Of a DNA stretch of 64,000 bases, positions 7,160-15,453 are shown piece by piece. The DNA comes from Pseudomonas sp. MWU16-30317 (lineage in GTDB: Bacteria; Pseudomonadota; Gammaproteobacteria; Pseudomonadales; Pseudomonadaceae). The stretch's first letter is position 1. Each line of letters starts with the position of its first letter. Made by a program: the position numbers and the translations under genes. The notes beneath the pieces were generated by a model, which saw only the letters and a program-made list of their open reading frames with translations, made no database searches and had not been told where the DNA came from. The DNA is taken from positions 124,001 through 188,000 of the forward strand of contig NZ_JAIWJA010000008.1 in the NCBI RefSeq assembly GCF_020515695.1. The letters run 5' to 3'.

Positions 7160-8662
7160 TCAGTCAATGCGCGGATGCTGCTGCACCAACTCCTCACGCT
7201 TGGCCTGCAACTCGGCGATTTTCGCGTCGATGTCTTCGATTTTATCTTCGATGTGGTCGTGATGCTCCTGCAGCAGCTCCTTCGCCTCATCCAGATCGGA
7301 GGCGGTCGGCGCCGCACCGCGCAACGGCTTGTTGGCGGTCTCCTTCATCGTCAACCCGGTGGCCAGGCCGATGACCGCCACCACCATCAGGTAGTAGGCC
7401 GGCATGTACAGGTTCTGGGTGGTTTCGACCAGCCACGCGGCCAGGGTCGGGGTCACGCCAGCGATCAAGACCGAGATATTGAACGCACTGGCCAGGGCGC
7501 TGTAACGGATGTGCGTGGGGAACATGGCCGGCAACGTCGAGGCCATGACACCGATAAAGAAGTTGAGCACCACCGCCAGTATCAGCAAACCGGTGAAGAT
7601 CAACCCGACCTTGCCACTGATGATCAGCATGAAGGCTGGAATGGCCAGGCAGAACAAGCCGATGCTGCCGCAGATGATGAATGGCCGACGCCCGAACCTG
7701 TCGCTCAGGCGCCCGATCAGGGGTTGCACGAACAGCATGCCGACCATGATCGCGATGATGATCAATACGCCGCGGTTCTCGCTGTAGTGCAAGTTATGCG
7801 ACAGGTAGCTCGGCATGTAGGTGAGCAGCATGTAATAGGTGACGTTGGTGGCGACGACCACGCCGACGCATGTCATCAGGCTACGCCAGTGTTTGGTGAC
7901 CACTTCCTTGAACGACACCTGAGGGCCGCTCGCCAAGCCTTCGCGATCGCCTTGTTCGAGCTTCTCGACGTGCTGCTGGAAGGCCGGAGTCTCTTCCAGC
8001 GCGTTACGCAGATACAGCCCCAGCAAGCCGAGCGGCAGGGCGAGGAAGAACGGCAGACGCCAGCCCCATTCCTGGAATTTGTCTTCGCCCAGCACGGCGG
8101 AGATCGCCACCACCAGGCCCGCGCCGAAGACGAAGCCGGCAATCGAGCCGAAATCCAGCCAGCTGCCGAGGAAGCCGCGTTTGCGGTCTGGAGCGTATTC
8201 GGCAACGAAGATCGAGGCGCCGGTGTATTCACCGCCTACCGAAAAGCCCTGGGCCATCTTGGCCAGCAACAGCAGTACCGGCGCCCAGATACCAATCGAG
8301 GCGTAGGAGGGGATCAGGCCGATGGCGAAGGTGCTCAACGACATGATGACGATGGTCGCCGCCAACACTTTCTGTCGCCCGTAGCGGTCGCCCAGTGCAC
8401 CGAAGAACAGCCCGCCCAGCGGACGAATCAGGAAGGGCACCGAGAACGTCGCCAGTGCGGCGATCATCTGCACGCTGGGGTCGGCACTGGGGAAGAACAC
8501 CTTGCCCAGCACATAGGCGACGAAACCATAGACGCCAAAGTCGAACCACTCCATGGCGTTGCCCAGCGCGGCGGCGGTGATCGCCTTGCGCATCTTGGCG
8601 TCGTCGACAATGGTGATGTCCTTCAAGCCGAAGGGTTTTGCGCGTTTTTTTCCAAGTTTCAT
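7160..8662 (-). CDS. proP: Osmoprotectant:proton symporter ProP
   Basis: The product is 500 residues from the ATG at 8662, the same length as E. coli ProP. An upstream GTG at 8671 is less likely. It has 12 membrane segments and very strong ProP identity (for example the G-N-A-M-E-W-F-D-F-G-V-Y-G block, Q-G-F-S-V-G-G-E-Y-T-G-A-S and the D-R-F-G-R-R-P loop). The C-terminal tail (about 455-500) is a charged antiparallel coiled-coil region with heptads (H-I-E-D-K-I-E-D-I-D-A-K-I) ending in Q-Q-H-P-R-I-D. ProP imports proline and glycine betaine during osmotic upshift, and the coiled coil tunes its osmotic threshold. It appears monocistronic. Confidence 0.95.
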   Translation of the reverse strand: MKLGKKRAKPFGLKDITIVDDAKMRKAITAAALGNAMEWFDFGVYGFVAYVLGKVFFPSADPSVQMIAALATFSVPFLIRPLGGLFFGALGDRYGRQKVLAATIVIMSLSTFAIGLIPSYASIGIWAPVLLLLAKMAQGFSVGGEYTGASIFVAEYAPDRKRGFLGSWLDFGSIAGFVFGAGLVVAISAVLGEDKFQEWGWRLPFFLALPLGLLGLYLRNALEETPAFQQHVEKLEQGDREGLASGPQVSFKEVVTKHWRSLMTCVGVVVATNVTYYMLLTYMPSYLSHNLHYSENRGVLIIIAIMVGMLFVQPLIGRLSDRFGRRPFIICGSIGLFCLAIPAFMLIISGKVGLIFTGLLILAVVLNFFIGVMASTLPAMFPTHIRYSALASAFNISVLIAGVTPTLAAWLVETTQNLYMPAYYLMVVAVIGLATGLTMKETANKPLRGAAPTASDLDEAKELLQEHHDHIEDKIEDIDAKIAELQAKREELVQQHPRID

Positions 8663-8877
8663 GCCGTTCACTCAGGACCTTGATAGACCGCCGCTTGCCC
8701 CATGCCCGGCAGGGGGCGAGCATCCGTCGCTCGGTGCGTGCCAGTGGCGCACTGCTCCGAGCTCTCGTGCATCAGAGATATGAGTGCGCAAAATAATTCA
8801 CTGCAAGGAACGTTTTCCTATCGCCCAAGCTCCAGCAAACCCGTTGACTGCGGATAGGCGTGGGGCCTGGTGCCGCG

Positions 8878-9057
8878 CTATGCGCCGTTGTCCGACAGGT
8901 TCCAAAGCACTCGCATGGCACGATCGGCATCCACGCGACTGACGAATATAGGGTCGTGGTAATAGGCGGCAATCACGTTGCAGCTGATACCCGCGTCGCT
9001 TGATGCGCTGGCGAAAGCGGCCGCCGACGATGCAGCATCGAGGCGCCGCAGGGAAAC
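8878..9057 (-). pseudogene. C-terminal remnant of an ACT-domain protein
   Basis: Between a TGA at 9058-9060 and a TAG at 8878, the minus strand encodes about 59 residues. The sequence D-A-G-I-S-C-N-V-I-A-A-Y-Y-H-D-P-I-F-V followed by A-D-R-A-M-R-V-L matches the C-terminal half of small ACT-domain proteins (usually about 130 residues, with D-A-G-I-S-x-N-V-x-x-A-Y-Y-H-D-H). The N-terminal half is absent, and no start with a Shine-Dalgarno is visible. The His after Y-Y-H-D is replaced by Pro. It is most simply a 5'-truncated pseudogene. Confidence 0.68.
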
Positions 9058-9085
9058 TCATTGTGGGAATGGGGCATAAGGCCGA

Positions 9086-9280
9086 TCAATACGCCTTGAC
9101 CTGACCCGCCCAGATGACCGCCTGGGCAACGATCACCTGCTGCCCATTGAAGGTCAGTGCCGGCGAACCGTGCAGTGCGTAGCCCATGTTCAGGGCAGCA
9201 CTGACACGCTGGCAAAAGGCTGCGTCGTCAGGGCCGGTGAGTACGCGGTAGATCGGCAGGTTGTCGGGGGGCTGGCTCAT
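9086..9280 (-). CDS. DUF1737 small protein
   Basis: This 64-residue protein contains the DUF1737 pattern: Y-R-V-L-T-G-P-D-D-A-A-F-C near residues 10-22, then G-Y-x-L-H-G-S-P-A-L-T-F-N-G and V-I-V-A-Q-A. The family is widespread in proteobacteria and has no known function. The start is set at 9280 because the family begins a few residues before Y-R-V-L-T-G. It overlaps the 3' end of the upstream solute-binding protein gene by 53 bp in another frame on the same strand, so translation is probably coupled. Either the solute-binding protein carries an extended tail here or an older stop was lost. Confidence 0.82.
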   Translation of the reverse strand: MSQPPDNLPIYRVLTGPDDAAFCQRVSAALNMGYALHGSPALTFNGQQVIVAQAVIWAGQVKAY

Positions 9281-10130
9281 GATGGGAGTCCTTGGGAGCT
9301 GACTGCTGGGGGGCGGATTGCAGTGACTTTGATGCCTGCGCTGCGGTCTTGGCAAGGTAGGCATCGGTGATGCGCTTGATCGTACCGTCGCTGCGCAGTG
9401 TTTCGATGGCCTTTCTCAGATCATCGACCATTGTCGGGTCGCAGATTTTCGAGCAGGCCAGGTACAGGTCCGACTTCATCAGTGCAGGGCTCATCCGCAA
9501 CGGCCGATCCGAGACTTGCGGCCAGAAATAACGGGTTTCCGGAACGCCGTTGAACCAGGCATCGACGCGACCGAGCAGCAACATCTGGGCCGGGTTTTCA
9601 CCGATTTTCAGCGAGTAGATCTGCGCATTGCTGAAACCCTCATCGCGTAACATCTGCTCTTGGGCGCTGCCCATGCCGACGGCGACTCGCTCATAGGTCT
9701 GGCGCGCCTGCTCGAAGGTCTCAACCTGTTTGTCGAGACTGAAAAACGCTCGGTCCATGGTCATCACCGGTGCTATCCAGGTGTATTGGTTTTCTCGGGC
9801 CGGCGTGCGGCTCAACGGGATGATCAGTTGGTTTCTGCCTGACTGGACGATGCGCTGCGAGCGGGCCCAGGGCAATGCCTGCGGGCGCAAATCGTAGCCG
9901 GCCAGGGTAGCCGCCTTGACGGTCACCTCGCCGACGATGCCCGTGATGCCGTTATTGCCATCCTGATCGGCGGGTTCGAGTACCGTCAGGGGGGGCGACT
10001 GGGAGAGGTACAGATCGACGGCTGGAAGGCCCCCGGCGCAGGCCGGCCCCGCCAGCGTGACGAACCATGCTGCGCAGTACAAGCGCAATCCTTTGCGGGT
10101 GTAGCGAATTGGCTTGGTCAAATGACCCAT
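9228..10130 (-). CDS. Periplasmic amino-acid-type solute-binding protein (SBP_bac_3)
   Basis: The product has 300 residues from the ATG at 10130, with a basic N-terminus, a hydrophobic stretch (about 14-33) and a likely cleavage after A-C-A. The mature part has the SBP_bac_3 layout common in Pseudomonas orphans: a G-I-V-G-E-V-T-V block, L-P-W-A-R-S-Q-R-I, then a C-terminal lobe ending in R-S-D-G-T-I-K-R-I-T-D-A-Y. These orphan proteins are not beside permease genes and their ligands are rarely known. The last about 35 residues (Ser/Gln/Pro/His-rich) lie beyond the family fold and overlap the DUF1737 gene, so the C-terminus may have been extended by loss of the original stop. Confidence 0.83.
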   Translation of the reverse strand: MGHLTKPIRYTRKGLRLYCAAWFVTLAGPACAGGLPAVDLYLSQSPPLTVLEPADQDGNNGITGIVGEVTVKAATLAGYDLRPQALPWARSQRIVQSGRNQLIIPLSRTPARENQYTWIAPVMTMDRAFFSLDKQVETFEQARQTYERVAVGMGSAQEQMLRDEGFSNAQIYSLKIGENPAQMLLLGRVDAWFNGVPETRYFWPQVSDRPLRMSPALMKSDLYLACSKICDPTMVDDLRKAIETLRSDGTIKRITDAYLAKTAAQASKSLQSAPQQSAPKDSHHEPAPRQPADLPRTHRP

Positions 10131-10276
10131 AAAAAACACTCAACATATCGAGTGGTTGCCCACTTCTGGATCACAGGAGAATAGGCGCAAATGCTATGGC
10201 GTGCTCGCTGAAACTGCGGATCTGTTTCCAAGGGGCCGCGCAGCACCGACACCGCCGATCCTGGCTACGAAGCTCA

Positions 10277-11248
10277 TTACACACGCAAACTTTCCACCGG
10301 CTGCAGATCACCGTCCCGGCCAAGGTGATAACGCTGAAGGTCTGCCGCTAATGTCAGTCGACCGCTGTAATACGTCGCCGCCTCTGCGCGGACATCGTCG
10401 ATGGAAGGGCTTCGCTGCGGATTGTTTTGATAGCGGGCGCTGAAGTGGGTCAGCACCAGGTTCGGTATCCCGGCGGCTTCGGCGAACTGTGCCACTGCCG
10501 CAGCGGTGCTGTGGCCATAGTTAGTCGAGGCGCGCTCAAGCACCGGTTCGGTGAAGGTGGCTTCATGCACCAGTACATCCGCGCCTTGCGCCACGGCGGC
10601 CAACAACTGCGGACGATCATTGTCGCCGCAGACGATCACGCGGCGCCCCGGACGCGAGGGGCGAGGGTAGTCCTTCGCGTTGATCAGGCGGCCGCCGTGC
10701 TCCACGTTGCGCCCCTGTGCCAGCTCGCCCCATAGCGGTCCGCGTGCGATGCCATCGGCCTGAAGGCGCTCCAGATCCAGCCGTGGATCGGGGTTGATTT
10801 CGGCGAATACGTAGCCGTAGCTGGGCACCCGGTGCGACAACTCGACGGTGCTGACTTCGACCGTACCGCTGCTCCACGTGTCGAGCGTTTCCAGCGCATG
10901 CAGGCGCAATTCGAAGGGCAGGTAGCTCTCGCTCACCGCCAGGCTCTGCTGCACCCAGGCGTGCAGGGCGATCGGCATGATCAGGTCCAGCGGCTCGCTG
11001 CGCCCGGACATGCCGGCACTGGCTAACAAACCGGGCAGTCCGAAACAGTGGTCGCCGTGGACATGAGTAATGAAAATCGCGCGCAGGTCGCGTACCGAAA
11101 GTGAGGTACGCAGTAGCTGATGTTGCGTGCCTTCGCCGCAATCCACCAGGTACCAGACCTTGCCGGACGCTTCGATGACTGCGGTGGCGCTGACGTTGCG
11201 GGCCTTGGTGGGGACGCCGGATGAAGTACCTAGGAACTGCAGGTCCAT
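10277..11248 (-). CDS. rnz: Ribonuclease Z
   Basis: This 323-residue metallo-beta-lactamase-fold protein shows the RNase Z signature F-L-G-T-S-S-G-V-P-T (residues 5-14) and the zinc motif T-H-V-H-G-D-H (61-67). A C-G-D-N segment, H-E-A-T-F and a late L-T-H-F-S-A-R-Y follow. RNase Z trims tRNA 3' ends and, in bacteria whose tRNA genes encode CCA, can process other RNAs. Length is normal and the ATG at 11248 precedes the signature directly. It is transcribed in the same direction as the NudK-like gene upstream, with about 100 bp between them. Confidence 0.94.
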   Translation of the reverse strand: MDLQFLGTSSGVPTKARNVSATAVIEASGKVWYLVDCGEGTQHQLLRTSLSVRDLRAIFITHVHGDHCFGLPGLLASAGMSGRSEPLDLIMPIALHAWVQQSLAVSESYLPFELRLHALETLDTWSSGTVEVSTVELSHRVPSYGYVFAEINPDPRLDLERLQADGIARGPLWGELAQGRNVEHGGRLINAKDYPRPSRPGRRVIVCGDNDRPQLLAAVAQGADVLVHEATFTEPVLERASTNYGHSTAAAVAQFAEAAGIPNLVLTHFSARYQNNPQRSPSIDDVRAEAATYYSGRLTLAADLQRYHLGRDGDLQPVESLRV

Positions 11249-11351
11249 GGGGAAGGGGTCTCGCTGGCAAAAAGGCTAGTGTACTTCGACCAATGGCTGT
11301 AGAGCGTCGAATGCATTGCCATCGTTATCTTGAGATTGCTGCTATTGGCGA

Positions 11352-12308
11352 TCATCCTTGTTGGCGCTCGTGAACAGCGGGAATCTCGTTCATATCGCGA
11401 TAGACCGCCACCCCCCGCTGCCGAGCCAGCTCTACTATCGAGTCCGCGTCCTCGGACGGGCCCTCCACACGCAGTACTCCGTCGCAACGCTGTAAAAGCA
11501 TTTTCGCGTACTCCTGAAAATGCGCCTGATACACCTCATCGCCTACCTCACGGGACCCCGCCAGTTGCTCCAAGGGTAATGCCAGCCATTGGGCAACGAC
11601 CGGCAGGTGGCCCGCCTGCAAGAGGGCTTGGGCGCAGCGTTGCATGGCCTGCAGATTGACGGCCATTGCAGCGGGATCATCACCGGGGTGGGAGGGGCAG
11701 GGGCCGGCCACCAGGATTATCAGAGGACGCGAGGGTGGCATGAGTGGTTTGAGATGTTGCAGGAGGATGATGGTTTTACCGTCCATGATCCGCCCGTCAT
11801 CGATCATCGCCAGCGCTTGCTCGAAGGGCAACTCCAGCACCTCGATGTCCTCGCCTTCTTCGGCCAGGCCACCGCCCGCGCTGATACGGTCTTCGGGATG
11901 GTATTCCCCGATAAAAAAATGCAGGCGCTCAGTGACCGAGCCGGGGCTCATGAACGCCTCATACACCTTGCGCACGGATTTGACTCGATAGCCGGTTTCT
12001 TCTTCGGCCTCGAGCCGGATTCGCTCTTCGGGGCTGGCGTTGTCGAGCAACCCGGCTGCGGTTTCGATCAAGTAACCGTCGTGGTCGTTGACGAAGGCGG
12101 GGAGGCGAAACTGCCGGGTAAGAATGACGGTGCGCTTCGCCAGGTTGTAGAGCCCGATCGTGGCGCCATTGCCCCGGTCGTACACTTCACGGGTTTGTGT
12201 CTGCCAACTGCCGTCCTTGCGCTGCTGCTCGAATTCGATCTTTTTCAGCACGTACCAGTTATCCGAAAGCAGATGTTGCTCGATGATTCGAACACTTGCC
12301 TTGGTCAT
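11352..12308 (-). CDS. nudK: NudK-like NUDIX hydrolase fused to a DUF4406 domain
   Basis: The 318-residue product is longer than the roughly 190-residue NudK. Residues about 1-190 are NudK-like: the NUDIX box reads A-G-L-L-D-N-A-S-P-E followed by R-L-E-A-E-E-E-T-G-Y (about 85-106), as in E. coli GDP-mannose pyrophosphatase. Residues about 195-315 form a DUF4406 domain, related to nucleoside 2-deoxyribosyltransferase-like folds (L-V-A-G-P near 199-203, A-L-P-L-E-Q-L-A-G-S-R, R-C-D-G-V-L-R-V and S-E-D-A-D-S-I-V). There is no stop or frameshift between them. The fusion suggests that one protein hydrolyses a nucleotide sugar or similar compound and binds or processes a nucleoside product. Substrate assignment is inference. 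Confidence 0.85.
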   Translation of the reverse strand: MTKASVRIIEQHLLSDNWYVLKKIEFEQQRKDGSWQTQTREVYDRGNGATIGLYNLAKRTVILTRQFRLPAFVNDHDGYLIETAAGLLDNASPEERIRLEAEEETGYRVKSVRKVYEAFMSPGSVTERLHFFIGEYHPEDRISAGGGLAEEGEDIEVLELPFEQALAMIDDGRIMDGKTIILLQHLKPLMPPSRPLIILVAGPCPSHPGDDPAAMAVNLQAMQRCAQALLQAGHLPVVAQWLALPLEQLAGSREVGDEVYQAHFQEYAKMLLQRCDGVLRVEGPSEDADSIVELARQRGVAVYRDMNEIPAVHERQQG

Positions 12309-12380
12309 GGGTGGGGGCTCCTTGATTTGATGTCGTGCACGCGCTTCGTCGTCGGTGCAGTGATTACCGGGAGGGGGGGA

Positions 12381-12482
12381 TCAGTATCGAAGAGTATCAA
12401 ACAATGAAACGCTTCTTGGCGCGAGCGCACGACCAGTCCAGAAGGCCAGAAATTCAAGGAGTGCACCTAGTAGATCGATCAT
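12381..12482 (-). CDS. Possible small hydrophobic protein, perhaps a remnant
   Basis: A 33-codon frame starts at an ATG at 12482, preceded by a weak purine stretch. It encodes an amphipathic N-terminal helix (I-D-L-L-G-A-L-L-E-F-L-A-F-W-T-G-R) that then loses pattern. The first half resembles short membrane-associated Pseudomonas proteins, and the tail looks frameshifted. The rest of the 335-bp gap between the NudK-like gene and the DapA-like gene shows nothing else I can support. Confidence 0.25.
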   Translation of the reverse strand: MIDLLGALLEFLAFWTGRALAPRSVSLFDTLRY

Positions 12483-12643
12483 GGTCTGCTCTAGCACGGT
12501 TGATTCGACAGGGTGATATGTAGTGCGGGTTGTGATGCTCTTCTGTAGCGGCTGTATCTGAATTTTCTGAATCCCGTACAAGGTGCAGCGGGTATCGCCG
12601 CCTCGGGCCCGCAGGCCCTCGGCATTTACGCTCGTCCAAGACA

Positions 12644-13510
12644 TTATCTAGCCAGCCCCGACAATATCCCGCGTAGCCGTTCCATCGTCGCAAAGGCACA
12701 CACCTGCATGGGCTCGCGTACCTCGTTGGCGATCAAGCCCTGCATTTGAAGCGCGGTCTTGACGCAGGCCGGATTGGGCTCGGCGAAGGCTGCCTGCATC
12801 CACGGCCGCAGGCGGTTGAAGGTGCTTCGCGCCGCAATTACATCGTTATTCGCCACCTGGCGTTGCATCTGCACGTAGAGATCAGCGCGAATGTGCGATG
12901 AGGCGGATATCGCACCGGCACCGCCCAGGCACAGGGTGTTGAAGATCTGCAGATCTTCACCCGCGAGCACGTCAACCTCGCCATCGGCGATCAGCATCAG
13001 GGTGGTCTCGATGTCACTGCTGCAATCCTTGACCGCCGCAATGTTCGGATGACGAACGATGCGCCGCAAGGTTTCACGCTCGATTTTTACGCCCGTTCGG
13101 TAGGGAATATCGTAGAGCACCACCGGCACGCTCGCGGCGTCGGCGACGGTCTGGAAGAAGGCCTCCAGCCCGGCCTGCGAAGGGCGAATATAGTAGGGTG
13201 CCGGTACCAGCAGCCCCGCCAGCGAGCGGCGCTGGATCTGTCGCTGGAAGGCCAGCAGTTCACGCTGGTTGTTGCCGGCCAGGCCCATGATCACTTGCTC
13301 GGCGGGCAGCCATTGCAAGACCGCATCGAGCACGGCCAACTGCTCGTCGTGGCTCAGCGCTGCGGCTTCACCCGTGGTGCCGCAGACGACAAAGCCCGCA
13401 ACGCCGTCTTCCAGCAACCTGGCGACCAGGCCGCGCAGCGCGACAAAGTCAATTTCACCGGCGTGAAAGGGAGTGACCAGCGCCACCCAGATCCCACGAA
13501 AACTCGACAT
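12644..13510 (-). CDS. DapA-family lyase/aldolase (dihydrodipicolinate synthase-like)
   Basis: This is a 288-residue TIM-barrel protein. The active-site elements of the DapA/NAL family are present: C-G-T-T-G-E-A (43-49), Tyr107, Tyr133 in L-Y-D-I-P-Y-R-T-G, and the Schiff-base Lys161 in A-A-V-K-D-C-S. The start is placed at the ATG at 13510, with AAGGAG eight bases upstream. An upstream TTG adds only two residues. It stands alone rather than in a lysine operon. It may be a true 4-hydroxy-tetrahydrodipicolinate synthase paralogue or another pyruvate-dependent aldolase, and the motif alone does not decide. Confidence 0.85.
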   Translation of the reverse strand: MSSFRGIWVALVTPFHAGEIDFVALRGLVARLLEDGVAGFVVCGTTGEAAALSHDEQLAVLDAVLQWLPAEQVIMGLAGNNQRELLAFQRQIQRRSLAGLLVPAPYYIRPSQAGLEAFFQTVADAASVPVVLYDIPYRTGVKIERETLRRIVRHPNIAAVKDCSSDIETTLMLIADGEVDVLAGEDLQIFNTLCLGGAGAISASSHIRADLYVQMQRQVANNDVIAARSTFNRLRPWMQAAFAEPNPACVKTALQMQGLIANEVREPMQVCAFATMERLRGILSGLAR

Positions 13511-13747
13511 ACACAACTCCTTTTTGGCTGACCGTGTTGGTCGCCGTCAGGGAGGCTGCTGGAATCATGCGAGAGGGTAGTGGCACCTGGCGCTCTGTGT
13601 CCTGTCAGCCCATCTGACGGGACAGCGCGCCCCGGTCAAATGAGCGACTGTTTCTTGAACTTGTTGGCAATGACGACGCGCGCGCAAGCCCGGATGGTAA
13701 GGTCCGAAGGAAGCAGCGATGGGTCGATGATTGCGCGCATGGAGTGT

Positions 13748-14083
13748 CTACTGAAAAAGTGCTGTCAATAATGCGCAGTGGGCGAAGATGCTGTCAACTC
13801 GTCGAGCAGCATCCATCCCTGTTAGGGCTGACGGGCACTGCGAATGGGTCAGTCCCAGGTTGAGTCCTGGAGGTTCCACTTGCTGGGCGTTGTCCCAGCG
13901 GAGTCGTTGTGCGACCTCGCGCCAACGTTCCTCATCCCCCGGTTCGTCTTCACTCTCCTGTGCCGACTCTTTGATCAGGCTTTCTACACGCTGCACCTTG
14001 GCTTCGTTGTCCTTGTCCTCGATCTGTGCGATCTCATCCGGGCTGGTGGCCTCAGGTGGCGCGTCTGAACCCAAGAAAATCAA
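13748..14083 (-). CDS. Hypothetical acidic protein (uncertain)
   Basis: A 111-codon frame encodes an acidic, helix-forming N-terminal half rich in Glu/Asp (T-S-P-D-E-I-A-Q-I-E-D-K-D-N-E and a W-R-E-V-A-Q-R-L-R-W segment). A less patterned tail ends in L-F-Q. The first about 70 residues look protein-like in composition, while the tail resembles random translation. I recognise no family. The surrounding 660-bp gap (13511-14178) has no other convincing gene. A 34-codon minus-strand frame at 13636-13740 was considered and set aside. Confidence 0.3.
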   Translation of the reverse strand: MIFLGSDAPPEATSPDEIAQIEDKDNEAKVQRVESLIKESAQESEDEPGDEERWREVAQRLRWDNAQQVEPPGLNLGLTHSQCPSALTGMDAARRVDSIFAHCALLTALFQ

Positions 14084-14178
14084 GGAGCTGTTCCGGCGCC
14101 CCGCAGGGCGCGAGAACTGTCGTCAAGCCGCCATCGGGCTTTGCAGGCTGGCATGGGCCTGCACAGCCAGTGCGCTGA

Positions 14179-15360
14179 TCACTCGACCGCTTGCCTGAAC
14201 ACCACTGCCGGTGCCCGTTTCGCACGCCAGTTCAACGTCAGCACCATCACCAGTCCAAGTGCAGCCATCCCGGCGCCCGCCAACGAAATGGCCGGATAGC
14301 CCAGCCCGGCATTGATGACCGCGCCGCCCAGTACCGCGCCGATGGCGTTGCCCAAGTTGAACGCGCCGATGTTCACGGCAGACGCCAGATTGGGCGCGTC
14401 CTTGGCGGCTTCCATGACGCGCATCTGCAGCGGTGGCACCAAGGCGAAACTGGCGGCGCCCCAGATCAGGATCGCGGCCGCCGCAGGCAATGGCCAGCGC
14501 ATCAATACCGAGAACGCCAGCAACACCACGATCAATGCGCTCAGCGACAGCACCAGGGTGCGATCAACAGAGCGATCGGCCCCCTTGCCGCCCCACACGT
14601 TGCCCAAGGTCAAGCCGATACCGAAGAGCATGAGCATGGCGGTGATGAACAGGGTCGAGGCGTGGGTGGCATCGCGCAGGATCGGCGCGATGTAAGTGAA
14701 CACGGTAAACATCGCGCTCGAGCCCACCACAGTCAGGGCCAGTGCGGCCAACACCGGTTTGCGCGCCAATACGCGGATCTCGGCCAGCATGCCTTCACTT
14801 TTTGCCATTGGTGTATTGGGCAGCGCCCACCACAGGGCCGCCATGGCGATGGCACCCAGGCCGGCAATACCCCAGAACGCCGTGCGCCAGCCGAACGTCT
14901 CGCCGAACCAGGTGGCCATGGGCACGCCGCCGATGGTCGCGATGGTCAGTCCCATGAACATCGCCGCCACCGCTCCCGCGCGTTTATCGGGCGCCACCAG
15001 GCTCGTAGCGACGATCGAGCCGATACCAAAGAAGGCTCCATGATTGAGCGAGGTCACCACGCGAGCGATCAGCAACGTCTGGTAGTTGGTCGCCAGCGCC
15101 GACAGCAGATTGCCCAGGGTGAAAATCGCCATCAGGCCGATCAGCAGGTAACGCCGCGGGATCCGCGCCGTCGTGAGGGTCATCAGTGGCGCGCCGATCA
15201 ACACGCCCATGGCATAGGCGCTGACAAGCAGCCCGGCGCTGGGGATCGATACGCCCAGATCGGCGGCGATGCCGGGCAACATGCCCATGGGGGCGAACTC
15301 GGTGACGCCGATGCCGAACGCGCCGATGGAGAGTGCAACAAGGGGGTAGTTGATACGCAT
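14179..15360 (-). CDS. MFS exporter, DHA1 family (AraJ/YdhP-like)
   Basis: This 393-residue protein has 12 predicted membrane segments and the DHA1 sugar-efflux/AraJ-type start (I-G-A-F-G-I-G-V-T-E-F-A-P-M-G-M-L-P near residues 12-29). The motif-A-like loop A-R-I-P-R-R-Y falls between TM2 and TM3. The C-terminal half contains N-I-G-A-F-N-L-G-N-A-I-G-A. Relatives export sugars, purine analogues or drugs. It diverges from a LysR regulator with 93 bp between the starts, and a GC-rich inverted repeat lies in that gap, so control by that regulator is probable. A related exporter (about the same length and motif set) is encoded at 18960-20123. Confidence 0.88.
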   Translation of the reverse strand: MRINYPLVALSIGAFGIGVTEFAPMGMLPGIAADLGVSIPSAGLLVSAYAMGVLIGAPLMTLTTARIPRRYLLIGLMAIFTLGNLLSALATNYQTLLIARVVTSLNHGAFFGIGSIVATSLVAPDKRAGAVAAMFMGLTIATIGGVPMATWFGETFGWRTAFWGIAGLGAIAMAALWWALPNTPMAKSEGMLAEIRVLARKPVLAALALTVVGSSAMFTVFTYIAPILRDATHASTLFITAMLMLFGIGLTLGNVWGGKGADRSVDRTLVLSLSALIVVLLAFSVLMRWPLPAAAAILIWGAASFALVPPLQMRVMEAAKDAPNLASAVNIGAFNLGNAIGAVLGGAVINAGLGYPAISLAGAGMAALGLVMVLTLNWRAKRAPAVVFRQAVE

Positions 15361-15394
15361 GGTGGCTCCTGATTTGTGATGTGAATGCTACAAT

Positions 15395-15411
15395 CCGCCC
15401 CTGGTGGGCGG
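15395..15411. promoter_or_regulatory. Inverted repeat between the MFS and LysR genes
   Basis: CCGCCC-CTGGT-GGGCGG lies midway in the 93-bp divergent promoter region, with CTAC and GTAG as outer partial arms. LysR regulators commonly bind such sites at shared promoters. Assignment to the adjacent LysR gene is by position. Confidence 0.45.
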
Positions 15412-15453
15412 TAGCCCTTGGTAGAGCCAAACACTTTTGCTCAGGAGGCACGA

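Noticed and set aside
7175..8683. Open frame of about 500 codons antisense to proP
   Set aside because: It is a strand shadow of a highly conserved transporter; composition is low-complexity and no family matches.
13636..13740. 34-codon minus-strand frame in the gap after the DapA-like gene
   Set aside because: It reads like protein but is too short, has no convincing ribosome site and no known family.
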